Shown here: positions 45,946 through 55,884 of the stretch, one piece after another
Layout: the number at the start of each line of letters is the position of its first letter
Numbering within the stretch: position 1 is the stretch's first letter
Source: Trichobilharzia szidati
Taxonomy: Eukaryota; Platyhelminthes; Trematoda; Strigeidida; Schistosomatidae
Assembly: GCA_944472155.2 (NCBI GenBank)
Contig: OX235271.1
Span: 67,810,416 to 67,874,415 of the forward strand
Direction of reading: 5' to 3'
DNA: 64,000 nucleotides
Notes under the pieces: model-generated
What the model was told of the DNA's origin: nothing
Seen by the model: the letters and a program-made list of their open reading frames with translations, nothing else
The model's database searches: none
Made by a program: the position numbers and the translations under genes

Positions 45946-46769
45946 GTGACATTTAAAAATATCTTCAGAAATAAAACATAATACCTACAGCTTGACAAAT
46001 ATGTAAATAAACTTCACCTTTCATACATATTAAAAATTTTATTCTACTTGATTCTAGACACGTTTAGTTTACAAGTTAGCTAGTTTCATAGCTGGCTCCA
46101 AGCGGTGGGGAAGAGTGAAGCTTCGGTGTGGAGCTAACGATTGGATGCTCATCGAAAGCACCGTTTCACAGCAGCTCTGTATCACTATGTAAGAGTGATA
46201 GAGTTCATGTTTCATTGAATGTTTAACGATGTCGCTTTTTTGTGAATGTATAGATTCCAATCTCTTCTTATATTTCACCTTTCTGTACTGATCAAGATTA
46301 TATAAGTGAGAGGAAACTGCAGTCTAGCATTACCAGGTTTTCAATAAACTGTATCTTATATTGTTTAGTGAGGGATTCTAACAACTAAAATCACTCTAAA
46401 TCCGCATAAACCTCATAATCTGAATTCTTTTCTTATGACTATGAACAAATAAATATAATGTCGACATCCAATCAGCTAGTAAATTATACACACCCGCTGT
46501 GTATATTGGTATCTCTTATATATTTCTGATATATGGATATGGTCCACGTGAAACAATGTAGGGATCAGTTCAGATAATTTTTATCTAGGATCATTTATTT
46601 TCACCAGTTTCCTATGCTTATCATTTGTTCAATTTTTGCTTTCTTCGTTGTGTGTAGGCCTTCAAAATTGAAAGTTTCAATAACTGTGTTCATGTTTTTA
46701 AGGAGTGAGCAGTTAGCCGCTTGCCAAATCTTCCCTTATATCTGTAATTACTAGCGGTTGACAAGCTAG
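45946..46769. other. No gene seen
   Basis: A degenerate SINE body may lie at 46060-46200 (TTCATAGCTGGCTCCAAGC and GGAGCTAACGATTGG are like SINE middle parts). Otherwise nothing is supported. Confidence 0.4.
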
Positions 46770-46831
46770 GAGGGTTTCAAGAGTCTCAGCCGGGAATCGA
46801 CCCTGCATCATCTATGTGGCTGACGAGCAAC
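46770..46831 (-). mobile_element. tRNA-like SINE interrupted by the LTR element
   Basis: On the minus strand the B-box-like GGGTCGATTCCCGG lies here (near 46790-46805), while the A-box-like TGGTTCAGTGGTTGAACG lies at 48625-48602, across the LTR element. Removing 46832-48597 plus one CAAC rejoins them at normal tRNA spacing. Confidence 0.75.
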
Positions 46832-47119
46832 TGCAGTGACCCGTTTTATTACTCATCATCGTACTATACTTTCATTGTGTAATTGTACTTTGATTTGTTT
46901 ATTACTCTAAATCTTACATGTTAACAATTGATACTTTGTGCTCGCTCGATTTTTGAATTTTGATTGCTGCAATAATACACTATCGTATTCCTTCGCAAGT
47001 GCCTTTTGAATTACGTTGTGGACGTCGAGTAATCACAACGTTAGCACACAATTATAAACGCGAGGAAGTACTGAGATATACGTCTACGCTAGTTTAGTCA
47101 AAATATAGAAGCGCAACAA
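46832..47119 (+). repeat. 5' LTR of the exon-carrying element
   Basis: 288 bp, TG...CA: starts TGCAGTGACCCG, ends AGCGCAACA. Compared with the 3' LTR it differs at base 3 (C versus T), one A more in the AAAAA run near 47100, and a G versus A six bases from the end. Confidence 0.9.
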
Positions 47120-47121
47120 TT

Positions 47122-47134
47122 GGTGAGCCCGACA
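47122..47134 (+). promoter_or_regulatory. Primer binding site of the LTR element
   Basis: TGGTGAGCCCGAC two bases after the 5' LTR. It begins with TGG, the complement of a tRNA 3' CCA end, as expected for a tRNA-primed retroelement. The matching tRNA was not identified. Confidence 0.75.
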
Positions 47135-47258
47135 TAGCTGATTGATGGACTACATCATTTCGAAGTATACACAGTGGAATAAATCATCTTTGCAATCGCA
47201 TTAACTTTTATAACTTCATAACATTTGGATGTATAATTACTGATATTTCTGCTAAAAG

Positions 47259-47971
47259 TACCTCCGGACCTGGCGGTACAGCGACTGCTATCCCAGTTCA
47301 CCCTGATACTCAAGCAGCTGTAGCAGCTGGCTGTTATGCAACACCTCGATTCCAGTTCTCTGTCCTCAAGCTTCAGCATTGTCTACAGGTGTGCGAACAC
47401 TCTTACAATGGTCTGCAACTCCATTTACTCAAGCCGGTCCTACAGCTGTTCACTTACAACAACAGTTTACCCAATCACCTCAGCAACAACAGATTCAAGC
47501 ACAAGCTCATCAGTTACAACCAGCTCAACAGCAAGCTTATATCCAACAACATCAGCAACAAGCAACAATGATGGCAACTGACGTCTCTGTCAGTGGTCAA
47601 CCTTGTACTGTAGCTGCATGCTCCTATACTACTCCCCAGTTTATCACTCTGGCACCAGGAGCTCCATTGAAAGTCATGACTGTTGGTCCTAACGGCCAGT
47701 TGATTCAAATCACTAGTTTACCACAGTTTATGCCAACTGCTCTTGTTGGAATGGCTATCAATCAACCAACTTCTACTCTCCAACCTCAGCAAACATCAAT
47801 TCAAGTACTCCTCAACGCCGAGTAACAACACCCCAGCAACAACAACAACATACTGACGGACGTTCACTTTCAGCCGTATCAGCAGCAGCAGCTACTGCTG
47901 CACTCTTCTCTGGCACAGCCATCTCTTCTTGTACAGTTCCACTTGTACAACCAGCTTTCATGGAAATAGAG
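47259..47971 (+). pseudogene. Captured Gln-rich host-like exon
   Basis: Bounded by ...TGCTAAAAG before and GTAACTG after, both splice-site-like. In order it reads SGPGGTATAIPVHPDTQ, AAVAAGCYATP, then (after a -1 frame change near 47346) IPVLCPQASALSTGV, TPFTQAGPTAV, a Gln run (QSPQQQQIQAQAHQLQPAQQ), QPCTVAACSYTTPQFITLAP, GPNGQLIQITSLPQ, then (after a change near 47795) INSSTPQRRVTTPQQQQQH, SAVSAAAATAALFSGT and PLVQPAFMEIE. Low-complexity and regulatory-protein-like; I do not recognise the parent gene. It is not a known gag or pol. The two frame changes could be real or assembly errors. Confidence 0.7.
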
Positions 47972-48299
47972 GTAACTGAATGTTTACCCAAGTCATTCCC
48001 ATACTTCCTTATTACGGTACTATTAACTGTATGTTAAGGTATAAATCTATTCTGTAACTCTTTACAATAACAACCTCATTATTATTCTAATAATAATTTT
48101 TCTGCTTTTATTGTTACATGTTGCACAACTTTCTAAACATTTTAGTTCGTTTCAAAGTTGTTAACATTTTCGAATATATACAGTTATAATCGAACCTCAG
48201 AAAACTAAAAAGCCTCAATTCGGTTTTCATATTTTTTTTGTCCTTGTAATTTACAATATCATTCCGAATACAGGTAAACTTCATTTACCTGCATTCTAC

Positions 48300-48310
48300 G
48301 GAGGGGCTAT
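48300..48310 (+). promoter_or_regulatory. Polypurine-tract-like site before the 3' LTR
   Basis: GGAGGGGCTAT directly precedes the 3' LTR, where the plus-strand primer is expected. The purine run is short (7 of 7). Confidence 0.65.
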
Positions 48311-48597
48311 TGTAGTGACCCGTTTTATTACTCATCATCGTACTATACTTTCATTGTGTAATTGTACTTTGATTTGTTTATTACTCTAAATCTTACATGT
48401 TAACAATTGATACTTTGTGCTCGCTCGATTTTTGAATTTTGATTGCTGCAATAATACACTATCGTATTCCTTCGCAAGTGCCTTTTGAATTACGTTGTGG
48501 ACGTCGAGTAATCACAACGTTAGCACACAATTATAAACGCGAGGAAGTACTGAGATATACGTCTACGCTAGTTTAGTCAAAATATAGAAGCACAACA
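48311..48597 (+). repeat. 3' LTR of the exon-carrying element
   Basis: 287 bp, starts TGTAGTGACCCG, ends AGCACAACA, followed by the CAAC duplication. Nearly identical to the 5' LTR. Confidence 0.9.
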
Positions 48598-48625
48598 CAA
48601 CGTTCAACCACTGAACCAGCGATGC

Positions 48626-49090
48626 ATTCTTCATCCATATTCTCCACAAAATTCCTTGACAGAGGTTTTCTTTTTACAGAAATCGTATACCTTCGTGCAA
48701 TGTTATTTTGGTGTTAGGTTTAGGAGTAAGTCACGTGTTCAGTGGCACTCATCATTGAGGTGTACGTACCAGCTTAAGCGAATCAATTTCTAATATCTAA
48801 AAGTAATACAGAAAACAAGCCTTGCATACTATTACAGAGTTTATTACCAAGGTTAATATGATTTTTTCATTTGTATGATGATTCAGGGATAAGGTTTAAG
48901 TACAAAAATCTATCATTAGATTTCTTATTAAGAAAGTGAATGAGTGTATATTTTTAAAAGTATGGTGTTTGGTGTTACTTGGGTTCACGATTAATTGTAC
49001 GTAATATAGTAAATTTTCATTATCATTACGAAACATTTCAGGAGCAAACAAGTGTTTCTAACTTTGCTATGCAACAAGTTTGACTTATAT
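48626..49090. other. No gene seen
   Basis: AT-rich; nothing recognised between the split SINE and the SINE at 49103. Confidence 0.45.
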
Positions 49091-49102
49091 ATATGTATGT
49101 GG

Positions 49103-49335
49103 GTGCGTCGGTGGCATAGCGGTTAGGACGGTCGCCGACCATGCAATGGTCCGGGGTTCGAGCCCCGGCCGACGCACTCCTTTACCTCGCTAAGCCAGAA
49201 ATAATACTGGTGAAGAGGAAAGGTTGGGCATGAGGCTAGCAACCCCATCCTGTAAAATAAACACTGCTACAGAAACTTCAGGCCACTAGCTTGAAGCCCT
49301 ATGTTCCACTGGGGAACGTGAAAGGATAAAAAAAA
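49103..49335 (+). mobile_element. tRNA-headed SINE with perfect 12-bp target duplication
   Basis: The head folds like a tRNA: GTGCGTCGG pairs with CCGACGCAC, the T-arm is CCGGGGTTCGAGCCCCGG, and a GACC-ATGCAAT-GGTC arm occupies the anticodon position. The body and tail match the 1097-1343 copy and end GAAGCCCTATGTTCCACTGG plus an A run, as in RTE 3' ends. ATATGTATGTGG repeats at 49091-49102 and 49336-49347. Automated tRNA finders would probably call it; context shows it is a SINE. Confidence 0.9.
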
Positions 49336-49589
49336 ATATGTATGTGGCTTAACCGCTAGGTATTGTCATAGGCAAAAATCTGTCCTTGCATCCAATTTAG
49401 TGATCCCGTCTGGTCTTGACTTTCCGCTAGATTTTCAAAAAACTTCATGCAGCAGTCAGTTGCTAATCAGATTAGATTAATTTCAAGTGGTGGTATGCAG
49501 GGATTCTATTAACTTGAAGTTAGACCATGAAATGACTTCAATTACAGAACTACTGAAAACCAAAAGTTTCTCCCTGTAACCTGAGGATC

Positions 49590-49710
49590 TTTAGTTTGAT
49601 CCCTTGTGGAGTCATAAGTGCATACTGATGAAGAGTCTCAAGTGAGGGAAACAACTGCCCAGTATATATTGGTTTTCAGTGGTTCTCTAACTGAGGACAG
49701 TTCATGACCG
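49590..49710 (+). mobile_element. Smα-type SINE, single copy
   Basis: CTGTAACCTGAGGATC and TTTGATCCC (degraded B-box), then GTGCATACTGATGAAGAGTC, GAGGGAAACAACTG and GTGGTTCTCTAAC. CTGATGA is intact and GAAAC present, separated from stem II by AGA. No opposed partner was found near it. Confidence 0.6.
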
Positions 49711-50629
49711 AACTTGAAATTTAGCTTCACAGACACAACTCTGTGGCAAAATTGACGCCTACGCTCATAAACCCTCCAAGAATTTTATATTTGGCTTAAA
49801 TTACTTTTGAATATAGTTTAAGCCGGTTTACTTTCAGTTTCAAGAATTATATTCATTTACAAAATCTTGCATAACGTTTCAAATTGATTTTAGTGATTAA
49901 CATGACTGTGTAGTCCTATCTAATGCTGAAAATTCATATAATTTTTAGTTTTAACTAGGATTGAATGCATTATTGCATGATTTAAGATTAGATATTACAA
50001 ATTGTACCGTTAGAAATCTCTTAATGCGTGCTTCAACTCACGTAATGGTATTAAGTGAAGCATTACATTTATTATTCATAGTTGTTTGTTTTCAATAATA
50101 AGCCTAATGAAATTTAAACGCCTAATTTTTAGGCTTCATGACGTTTTGTCTCTCTCTTTTTGTAGCGGTTTTGTAAACACTGAGAGAAATATATTACCAT
50201 TCCTCAATATTATTGCCTGTTTACAAGTGAATGAGCTTAGGGAGAATACAAATTCAGTTGTCAATTTGAATTTGAGATATTTCTGAATGATTAAAGTCAG
50301 TTTGCCACTGATTTTCAGTAGAACCAATCTTTCATATTAAATAAGTTTACTTGATATGCGATACAGTAATGCAGTGCTGGTAACTAAATGTCGTTTTGAG
50401 CACAGTTTATTTTCCATAGCCATTTCAGTAAATTCACAAGACTTTATAATATGCTATATATGTATATATTCACCCCAACCGCTGCTACTTATTTGTTTAA
50501 GTGAGCTGCGTTCAGAGAAGTATGTCGCATTCTTCTTATTTCGTGTATGAAATTTTTGGAGAGGCATTCCACAAACCCGGTACCAAATGAAACCTAACAC
50601 ATTTCTTTCTATCCATACCTTTATAAAAC
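49711..50629. other. No gene seen
   Basis: Frames of ~65 codons at 50086 and 50356 have no motif. Nothing else is supported. Confidence 0.4.
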
Positions 50630-50765
50630 ACCCCCTAGTTTACTAGCTCACTGGTTTTCTAGCCGGTGTCAAGCCCTGGAAAAAAGGTGGGTTTCGGTTT
50701 GGGGCTAGCGACCCCACCCCAGAAAACCAATTAAACTGCTACAGACAATTCAACGCAAAAGAAAA
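50630..50765 (+). mobile_element. Degenerate SINE body
   Basis: CTAGTTTACTAGCTCACTGG then GGGGCTAGCGACCCCACCCC and CTGCTACAGACAATTC match the middle of the SINE at 49103 (AGGCTAGCAACCCCATCC, CTGCTACAGAAACTTC). The tRNA-like head is missing. Confidence 0.5.
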
Positions 50766-50884
50766 ATATTGAAAATACGGAAAATATAAAAGACAAACTT
50801 AATCTTTGCTCTTAGCGGACAGACAAAATGACGCGGGCCGGTGAAGGCCTTCTGGAAGCCAGTCAGCCGTTGTGTCTTCCTTCG

Positions 50885-51850
50885 TTGAGAGCGAAAATAA
50901 GAATGGGGACATTATATGTTTGTACAGTATACGAAGCAGGGAAGGCTGCTCAAGTTGCGTAAGAAATGAGAAGATATAACATGGGAGTGCTAGGAGTCAG
51001 CGAGAGCAGGTGGATTGTAGGTGGACTATCAGAAGTGGCAACTGGATAGTCAGTAATCTACTTGGGCCACCCAGATAACAACCATGATGAAACTGAGGGA
51101 ATGGCTATCAGGATGTTACCAACACCAACAAAAGCTCCTGTGCAGTGGGAAACGATCCCATCTAGGATTATGACACTGAGGCTAAACTCAAAATGGAGGA
51201 AGGTTGCAATTACCCAGTCCTACTCAACTACAAACAACTCAGAACAGGACAAGAAATGAATGATAACGGAGAACTCTTCGCAGACTCCTGAAGTTTCATG
51301 GATTTGGTGATCGGATACATTGTGCCCAAACACAAGGATAAACACAGGGCAACATGGATTTTACCTGACAGACAGACTGAAAACCAAATAGATTTCCTCT
51401 TAATATTGCTCAAGAAAGTGGAGACGCAGACCACTTGGCGTAAAATCACGGAAAGGAACAGATGTAGCTTCGAAACATTATCTGGTGCAGGAAACCTTCA
51501 GGGTCAACCTGGAAGCCAATAAAACCACTAAGAATAGGCCACAACAAAAGTTCAACACAAAAATACTGAAGGAAGAGTCTGCAAAAGACACATTCACTGC
51601 AGACCTAAGAGCAAAGTTGGAGACTTTATGTAGTGCCATTGGGGGGACCTGTGTGGAAGAACACTGGGAGTCTCTGAAAGTGATATTTAAAGGTATGTTC
51701 ATAGCCGTTTTAGGAAGAAAGAAAACGCAATACATACAATAGCTCTCCAGGGACACTTGGTAGTTAACAGAGGAAAACTGTATAGTGTAGTAGGAGAGCA
51801 ACAAATGAGAAGATGGACAATAGCAGGAAAATCTGAGTCCACTGTACAGT
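50885..51850 (+). mobile_element. RTE-type LINE endonuclease fragment (RTE-4)
   Basis: Reads, across frames, EAGKAAQVA then MRRYNMGVLGVSESRW (RTE/APE N-terminus, catalytic Glu in SES), later HGFGDRIHCAQ-type blocks, RQTENQIDFLL (usual ENQIDHI, His lost), and the linker KETHSLQT / EHWESLKVIFK. It ends where the inverted PLE 3' piece begins at ~51860. Frames 51298-51522 and 51485-51742 are pieces of it. Multiply frameshifted. Confidence 0.72.
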
Positions 51851-52042
51851 GATAAAAGAATAGAACTTGTACACTGTGGTAGAGTATAATTCCATCATGG
51901 GTATAATTTATTTTGATAAAATCTCACAGTGTTATACAGTAATATTTAATGATGATGTTTCGAGCACAAATTATTGCTCGTAATCATATCAAGGTAGTCA
52001 CACAACTTTCTAACTTCGTTTATATAATGCCATTATTTTTCA

Positions 52043-52600
52043 TTGTTTGACTTGATTGGTCAAACAATAACTGGATTTTATGCTAATATACCAGTCAGTA
52101 TAGCATTAGAAGCAGTTAAAAGAGAACTAACTGAAGATCCTGAACTTACTCGTAGGACGAAGCTGCCAATTGAGTTAATTACTTTAGGAATTCAGTTATG
52201 CCTCACATCTGCTATCTTCAAATTTCAAGCCAAAATATAAAGAGAAACAGAAGGTGTGTCGATGGGATCACCAATATCTTCTGTCGTAGCAGATATCTTT
52301 ATGGACAGCTGGGGAAATATGGCTATTAATAGATTTAATCCTACTCCAAAAATATAGTGGCGATATGTGGATGACACTTTCACAGTGGTAAAAAAAGAAC
52401 ATATCTCTAGCTTCTTGACACATCAGTTCACTAGTAGACGGAATAAAATTCACATTTGAATCAGAAAATGAACAAGGAGAATTAGCTACTTCAGATTGTA
52501 AATAAAACGAATAGAAGAAGTTAAACTGCATACTAGCGTTTATAGAAAGCCAACGCATTCTAATAGATATTGGGACTTTAATTCGTCTCATCCGTTAACT
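52043..52600 (+). pseudogene. PLE-C reverse transcriptase fragment
   Basis: FYANIPVSIALEAVKRELTE (motif A region), then in the next frame ETEGVSMGSPISSVVADIFM (motif B) and WRYVDDTFTVVKKEH (catalytic YVDD), ending VYRKPTHSNRY. A stop and a frame change separate the first two. The N-terminal part is absent. Confidence 0.85.
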
Positions 52601-52698
52601 GTTTAAGCAGGCTTAGTTAAGTGTTTAGCAAACCGAGCAGTAGCATTAAGTAATACAAAAAATACCTAAATGACGAAATAAAACAGATAGAAGAAGCG

Positions 52699-53335
52699 TT
52701 GGCGTTGAATAACTATCCTATAAAATTCATTAGGAAGATAACTAAAAGGCAAAAACAAAGTAAAAATAATTGTGGAGCTAGTAATGATAACACAAATAAG
52801 AGGGAATATAAGTCATCCACTGTAATACCATATAAGGAGGGGACATCTGAGACCCTACGTAGGATTCTTAATAAAGCAGGAATTAGGGTGGCATTCAAAC
52901 CTACAAACTCACTCAGGGACAGGCTCTGTAGGTTAAAGGACCCTACTGACCCAATTAAACAAAATAATATAATTTACAAAATACCCTGCAATGACTGTGA
53001 AGTCAATTACATAGGTCAGACTAGTAGGTCGGGGTTAGTCAGATTATCAGAACATAAGAATTTAGCCAAGGGAAGAATGATTGATCCCACCTGTGAAGAA
53101 AAGTAATTTAGAAAAAAGCTCAGCAATTGCACTACATGCGTTAACACACAACCACACAATGAAGTGGGAAAGGGTTGAAATTCGAAGAAGTAATATCGGT
53201 TGGTGGAGAGAGAGGTTGATTACTGAATCCTTGTTCATCGAGTCTACACACAACACGTGCAACACAAATGACTCAAGGCAAATACCAGAGATATGGTGGG
53301 TATTATTACCAGTCAAATCGGATAATGATAATTAA
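52699..53335 (+). pseudogene. PLE-C linker and GIY-YIG endonuclease, one frameshift
   Basis: Frame 52699-53106: IPYKEGTSETLRRILNKAGI (linker), RDRLCRLKDPTDPIKQ, IIYKIPCNDCEVNYIGQTSR (GIY-YIG lead-in with the CxxC), then the frame closes. Frame 53081-53335 continues: EKSSAIALHALTHNHTMKW, GWWRERLITESLFIES. One base change joins them near 53090. Confidence 0.88.
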
Positions 53336-53684
53336 TGTTGAAATGTTTTCAATTCACATTCTAACAGGCTGCATGTTTTTGCTGTAAAAAACATCTTATT
53401 ACCCACCTCATTGTATTTGATTGATAACACTCATATTATTATTTCTGAATTTATATTATCTTATATTGATTTTATTCAAATATGTAATGAATTTTACTTT
53501 TGTATATAAACTGAGCAATAATTTGTATGAGTGACTTGATTTGAATATGAGCAATAATTTGCGCTCAAAACGTCATCAATAAATATTACTGTACAACACT
53601 GCGTGATTTATCAAAATAAAATTTCATCCATAATGGAACCTTCAGTGGAGTTATGCAAGTGACAAATATTTTATATGTTCCGAG

Positions 53685-53865
53685 TTTGATCATGGACTAA
53701 TGTCAGAAATGGAATCATTGAAACCCAGGAATTACTGGGTAACCGTGTGGTCCTTGCTTGAGACTTTTCAGCAGTACATATCAGCCGTGATTCTTACCCA
53801 GTACCTTCCAGTTACACGGTGAGGTGGTAAACCATTTAGCCACTGAGACAAAATAAAGTAGCCCA
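53685..53865 (-). mobile_element. Smα-type SINE, minus half of a head-to-head pair
   Basis: Minus strand: CCAGTGGCTAAATGGTTTACC-like head (GTCTCAGTGGCTAAATGG), ACCGTGTAACTGGAAGG, GTACTGCTGAAAAGTCTC and ACACGGTTACCCAG. It is degenerate but in the Smα order, facing the plus copy at 53925. Confidence 0.55.
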
Positions 53866-53924
53866 TCAAATCCGAAATTCATTTAGTTTGTGACTGATTT
53901 TAGCACATCTATCAACTAAATTTC

Positions 53925-54045
53925 TGGGTTCGAACACCGGTGTGTGCGTACTGCGGAAGGGTCCCAAAATGAGACAGGAAACCTGTCTAGTACTCCCTGG
54001 TGTTTACTGGTTCTCTAATTGATATCAGTTTGTGATGAAACTTGA
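53925..54045 (+). mobile_element. Smα-type SINE, plus half of a head-to-head pair
   Basis: B-box-like GGGTTCGAACACC at 53926-53938, GTGTGCGTACTGCGGAAGGG, TCCCAAAATGAGACAGGAAA (core GAAA kept; the CUGAUGA-equivalent reads CTGCGGA), CTAGTACTCCCTGG and TGGTTCTCTAATTG. Confidence 0.6.
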
Positions 54046-55333
54046 AATATTTTAAATCCCTGCAAAATAATTTATGAAAACAATTGATAAGTTTTGTGTG
54101 AATTCACGCTGTATTTCCCATCTTGTCTTCTTGACAATTATCATTTATACATATTATTTACAAAACATTTAAAGATAAAGGGATTCAGGCTGAAGACTGT
54201 AGCACTAAAATGTTCTGAAGTGATCATTGAGAATAGACATCCTTTTGTTGTGAATGAAAATCTTATAAAAGCCAGCAGAGTGTGAAATCCACTTGAACTT
54301 AAAATCATTAGAAGTTTTTGAGATTTTCCAAAAATATCTCTGACAAAATTAATTATACGAATAGTTTAATGATATTCAGTGTAATTTAAAGAAGAAAAAT
54401 ATTTGTAATGTTTGCAAATAAGCACTTCCCAAAAAGGGAAATTTTAATAAATCATTTTCTTTACATTACTGAAAATGTATTTACGCATTTTCATTTTCAT
54501 TTGAACTTCAGTAAAAGTGGATTTAGAAACAGCATTTATGAAAAGATTCATCTAGATGTCGTCGGTGTACTGCTACATGAATTCCTCAAGTAGTAATAAT
54601 AAACATCAGATAAGATGAATTTCCAGAAATAAAAAATGCCACAAAAGATATTACTTTTATCAAGATTTAAATCTTATTATTGTGTTAGACATAGTTAAAA
54701 GTGGTAATTCACATAGAAGCGAAAATTCATTACTAAGATTTTAATAGTACTAGACATGGGTTCACAGTTTTGAATGAGTGAGTTTTCATACAAGCTGACA
54801 GACTTATGTTTCCCTTTTAAATATCTCAGAAAGTTCTAGAGTTTATACTTTAGAAGATCGCTGGACACTGATGAAGCATGTCCCAGTCGCTGCTTGGCTT
54901 TTTATAGCTCTTTAGCTTATGTTGTTTCATGACAGTAACTTGCCTTAAATACAATCCGTGTTCATGTATTCATTATAATAAAGGTTTTTGTATTTCCCAA
55001 TGAATGAAAAACAAAACCATATTGCTTTTACTGACGTTTTGCTATTTAATGTTGCTAATAGCTTTATCAAAGTATTATTAAACCGGAATTTACAAAATCT
55101 CAGCATATATATAACAAAGAGCTAAGGGGTGAGAAAATAGACATAGGTCAAGTTAAAGGGACATATTGAAAGTCAAAATACCAATGAAGATCACTAAACC
55201 AAATAACAAAGGTAATAGTACGTCTGTTATGATATCAAAGTAAAGTTTACTGGCTTGATCATCGTTCGTTAGTCTGGGGTCATTTTGCGTTGTCAAGTTG
55301 GTCAATTGGTAAAGGTAACAAAATCAAATGTGG
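54046..55333. other. No gene seen
   Basis: AT-rich; frames of ~60 codons at 54094 and 54408 have no recognised motif. Confidence 0.45.
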
Positions 55334-55387
55334 ATTATAAATTATTAAAATTAATCCCAGCTGGGATTAATTTAAATAATTTATAAT
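55334..55387. repeat. 54-bp near-perfect palindrome
   Basis: Centre at 55360/55361 (CCCAG|CTGGG). All 27 pairs match except one. No spacer. See findings. Confidence 0.9.
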
Positions 55388-55557
55388 GAATCAATCTGAC
55401 TCGGCGCTCAAATTATTTCAGGAAGTTCGTAACACCTACGGCCTGGAAACCTATAATCAAATGTGGATTGTTGGATTTGATCAGTGTGTAAAATTATAAA
55501 AGGAGTGTGTGTTTACATAGTGAACTTGCTTATCACATTCGTGTTGATTTTGTCACT

Positions 55558-55884
55558 TCATGGGGGAGGGAGCTGTTGTAACCAGGTCAGATTCTGTTTT
55601 AGTCCATCATTCCTATTCAGGCAATTTGGATTCCACTTGATATGAAGTGCTTCTGACATTAGATGTTCTTTGTGATTTCTGAAGTTTTTCTGGATTATTT
55701 CAGTATTGTCAAAATCAATTTTGTGGCCTGATTCTATAACGTGTAGACCTATGGCTGATGATTTTTCAAGTTTTTCTAGTTCAACCGGATTTCTCGGTGG
55801 TCGAAGAGATGCTCTACGGTGTTCATTTCTTCTGATTTTGATTTCTCGAGATGTTTGTCCGATGTATATCGCATCACATTCCAA
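55558..55884 (-). pseudogene. PLE-D GIY-YIG endonuclease
   Basis: DAIYIGQTSREIKIRRNEHR, LEKLEKSSAIGLHVIESGHK, IDFDNTEIIQ and HLMSEALHIKWNPNCLNRND, then a short tail. These are all the blocks of the domain from YIG to the terminal region (residues ~5-95). The frame is open. Because it lacks RT and its own start, it is a fragment. Confidence 0.82.

Larger units (their letters stand above)
46832..48597 (+). mobile_element. Non-autonomous LTR element carrying a host-like exon
   Basis: LTR - PBS - ~1.2-kb insert - purine tract - LTR, flanked by CAAC (46828-46831 and 48598-48601). No gag or pol is present. The insert holds a Gln-rich exon with intron-like flanks (47259-47971). The LTRs differ at two bases and one A-run length, so insertion is recent. 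The 4-bp duplication and a solo LTR at 35.4 kb inside a Gypsy remnant suggest a Gypsy-type partner supplies the proteins. Confidence 0.85.
51860..53640 (+). mobile_element. PLE-C with an inverted 3'-end piece at its start
   Basis: 51860-52020 is the reverse complement of the 3' end found at 53520-53640 (landmarks: GCTCGTAATCATATCAAG, ACAGTAATATTTAATGATGA). Next follow the RT (52043-52600), the linker and GIY-YIG (52699-53335) and a 3' tail ending AAATAAAATTTCATCCATAA. This inverted-start layout recurs in PLE-F. Confidence 0.85.

Noticed and set aside
49103..49176. A genuine tRNA gene
   Set aside because: The tRNA-like fold is good, but the copy is followed by a SINE body and A-rich tail and flanked by a 12-bp target duplication; sister copies occur at 1099 and 58060.
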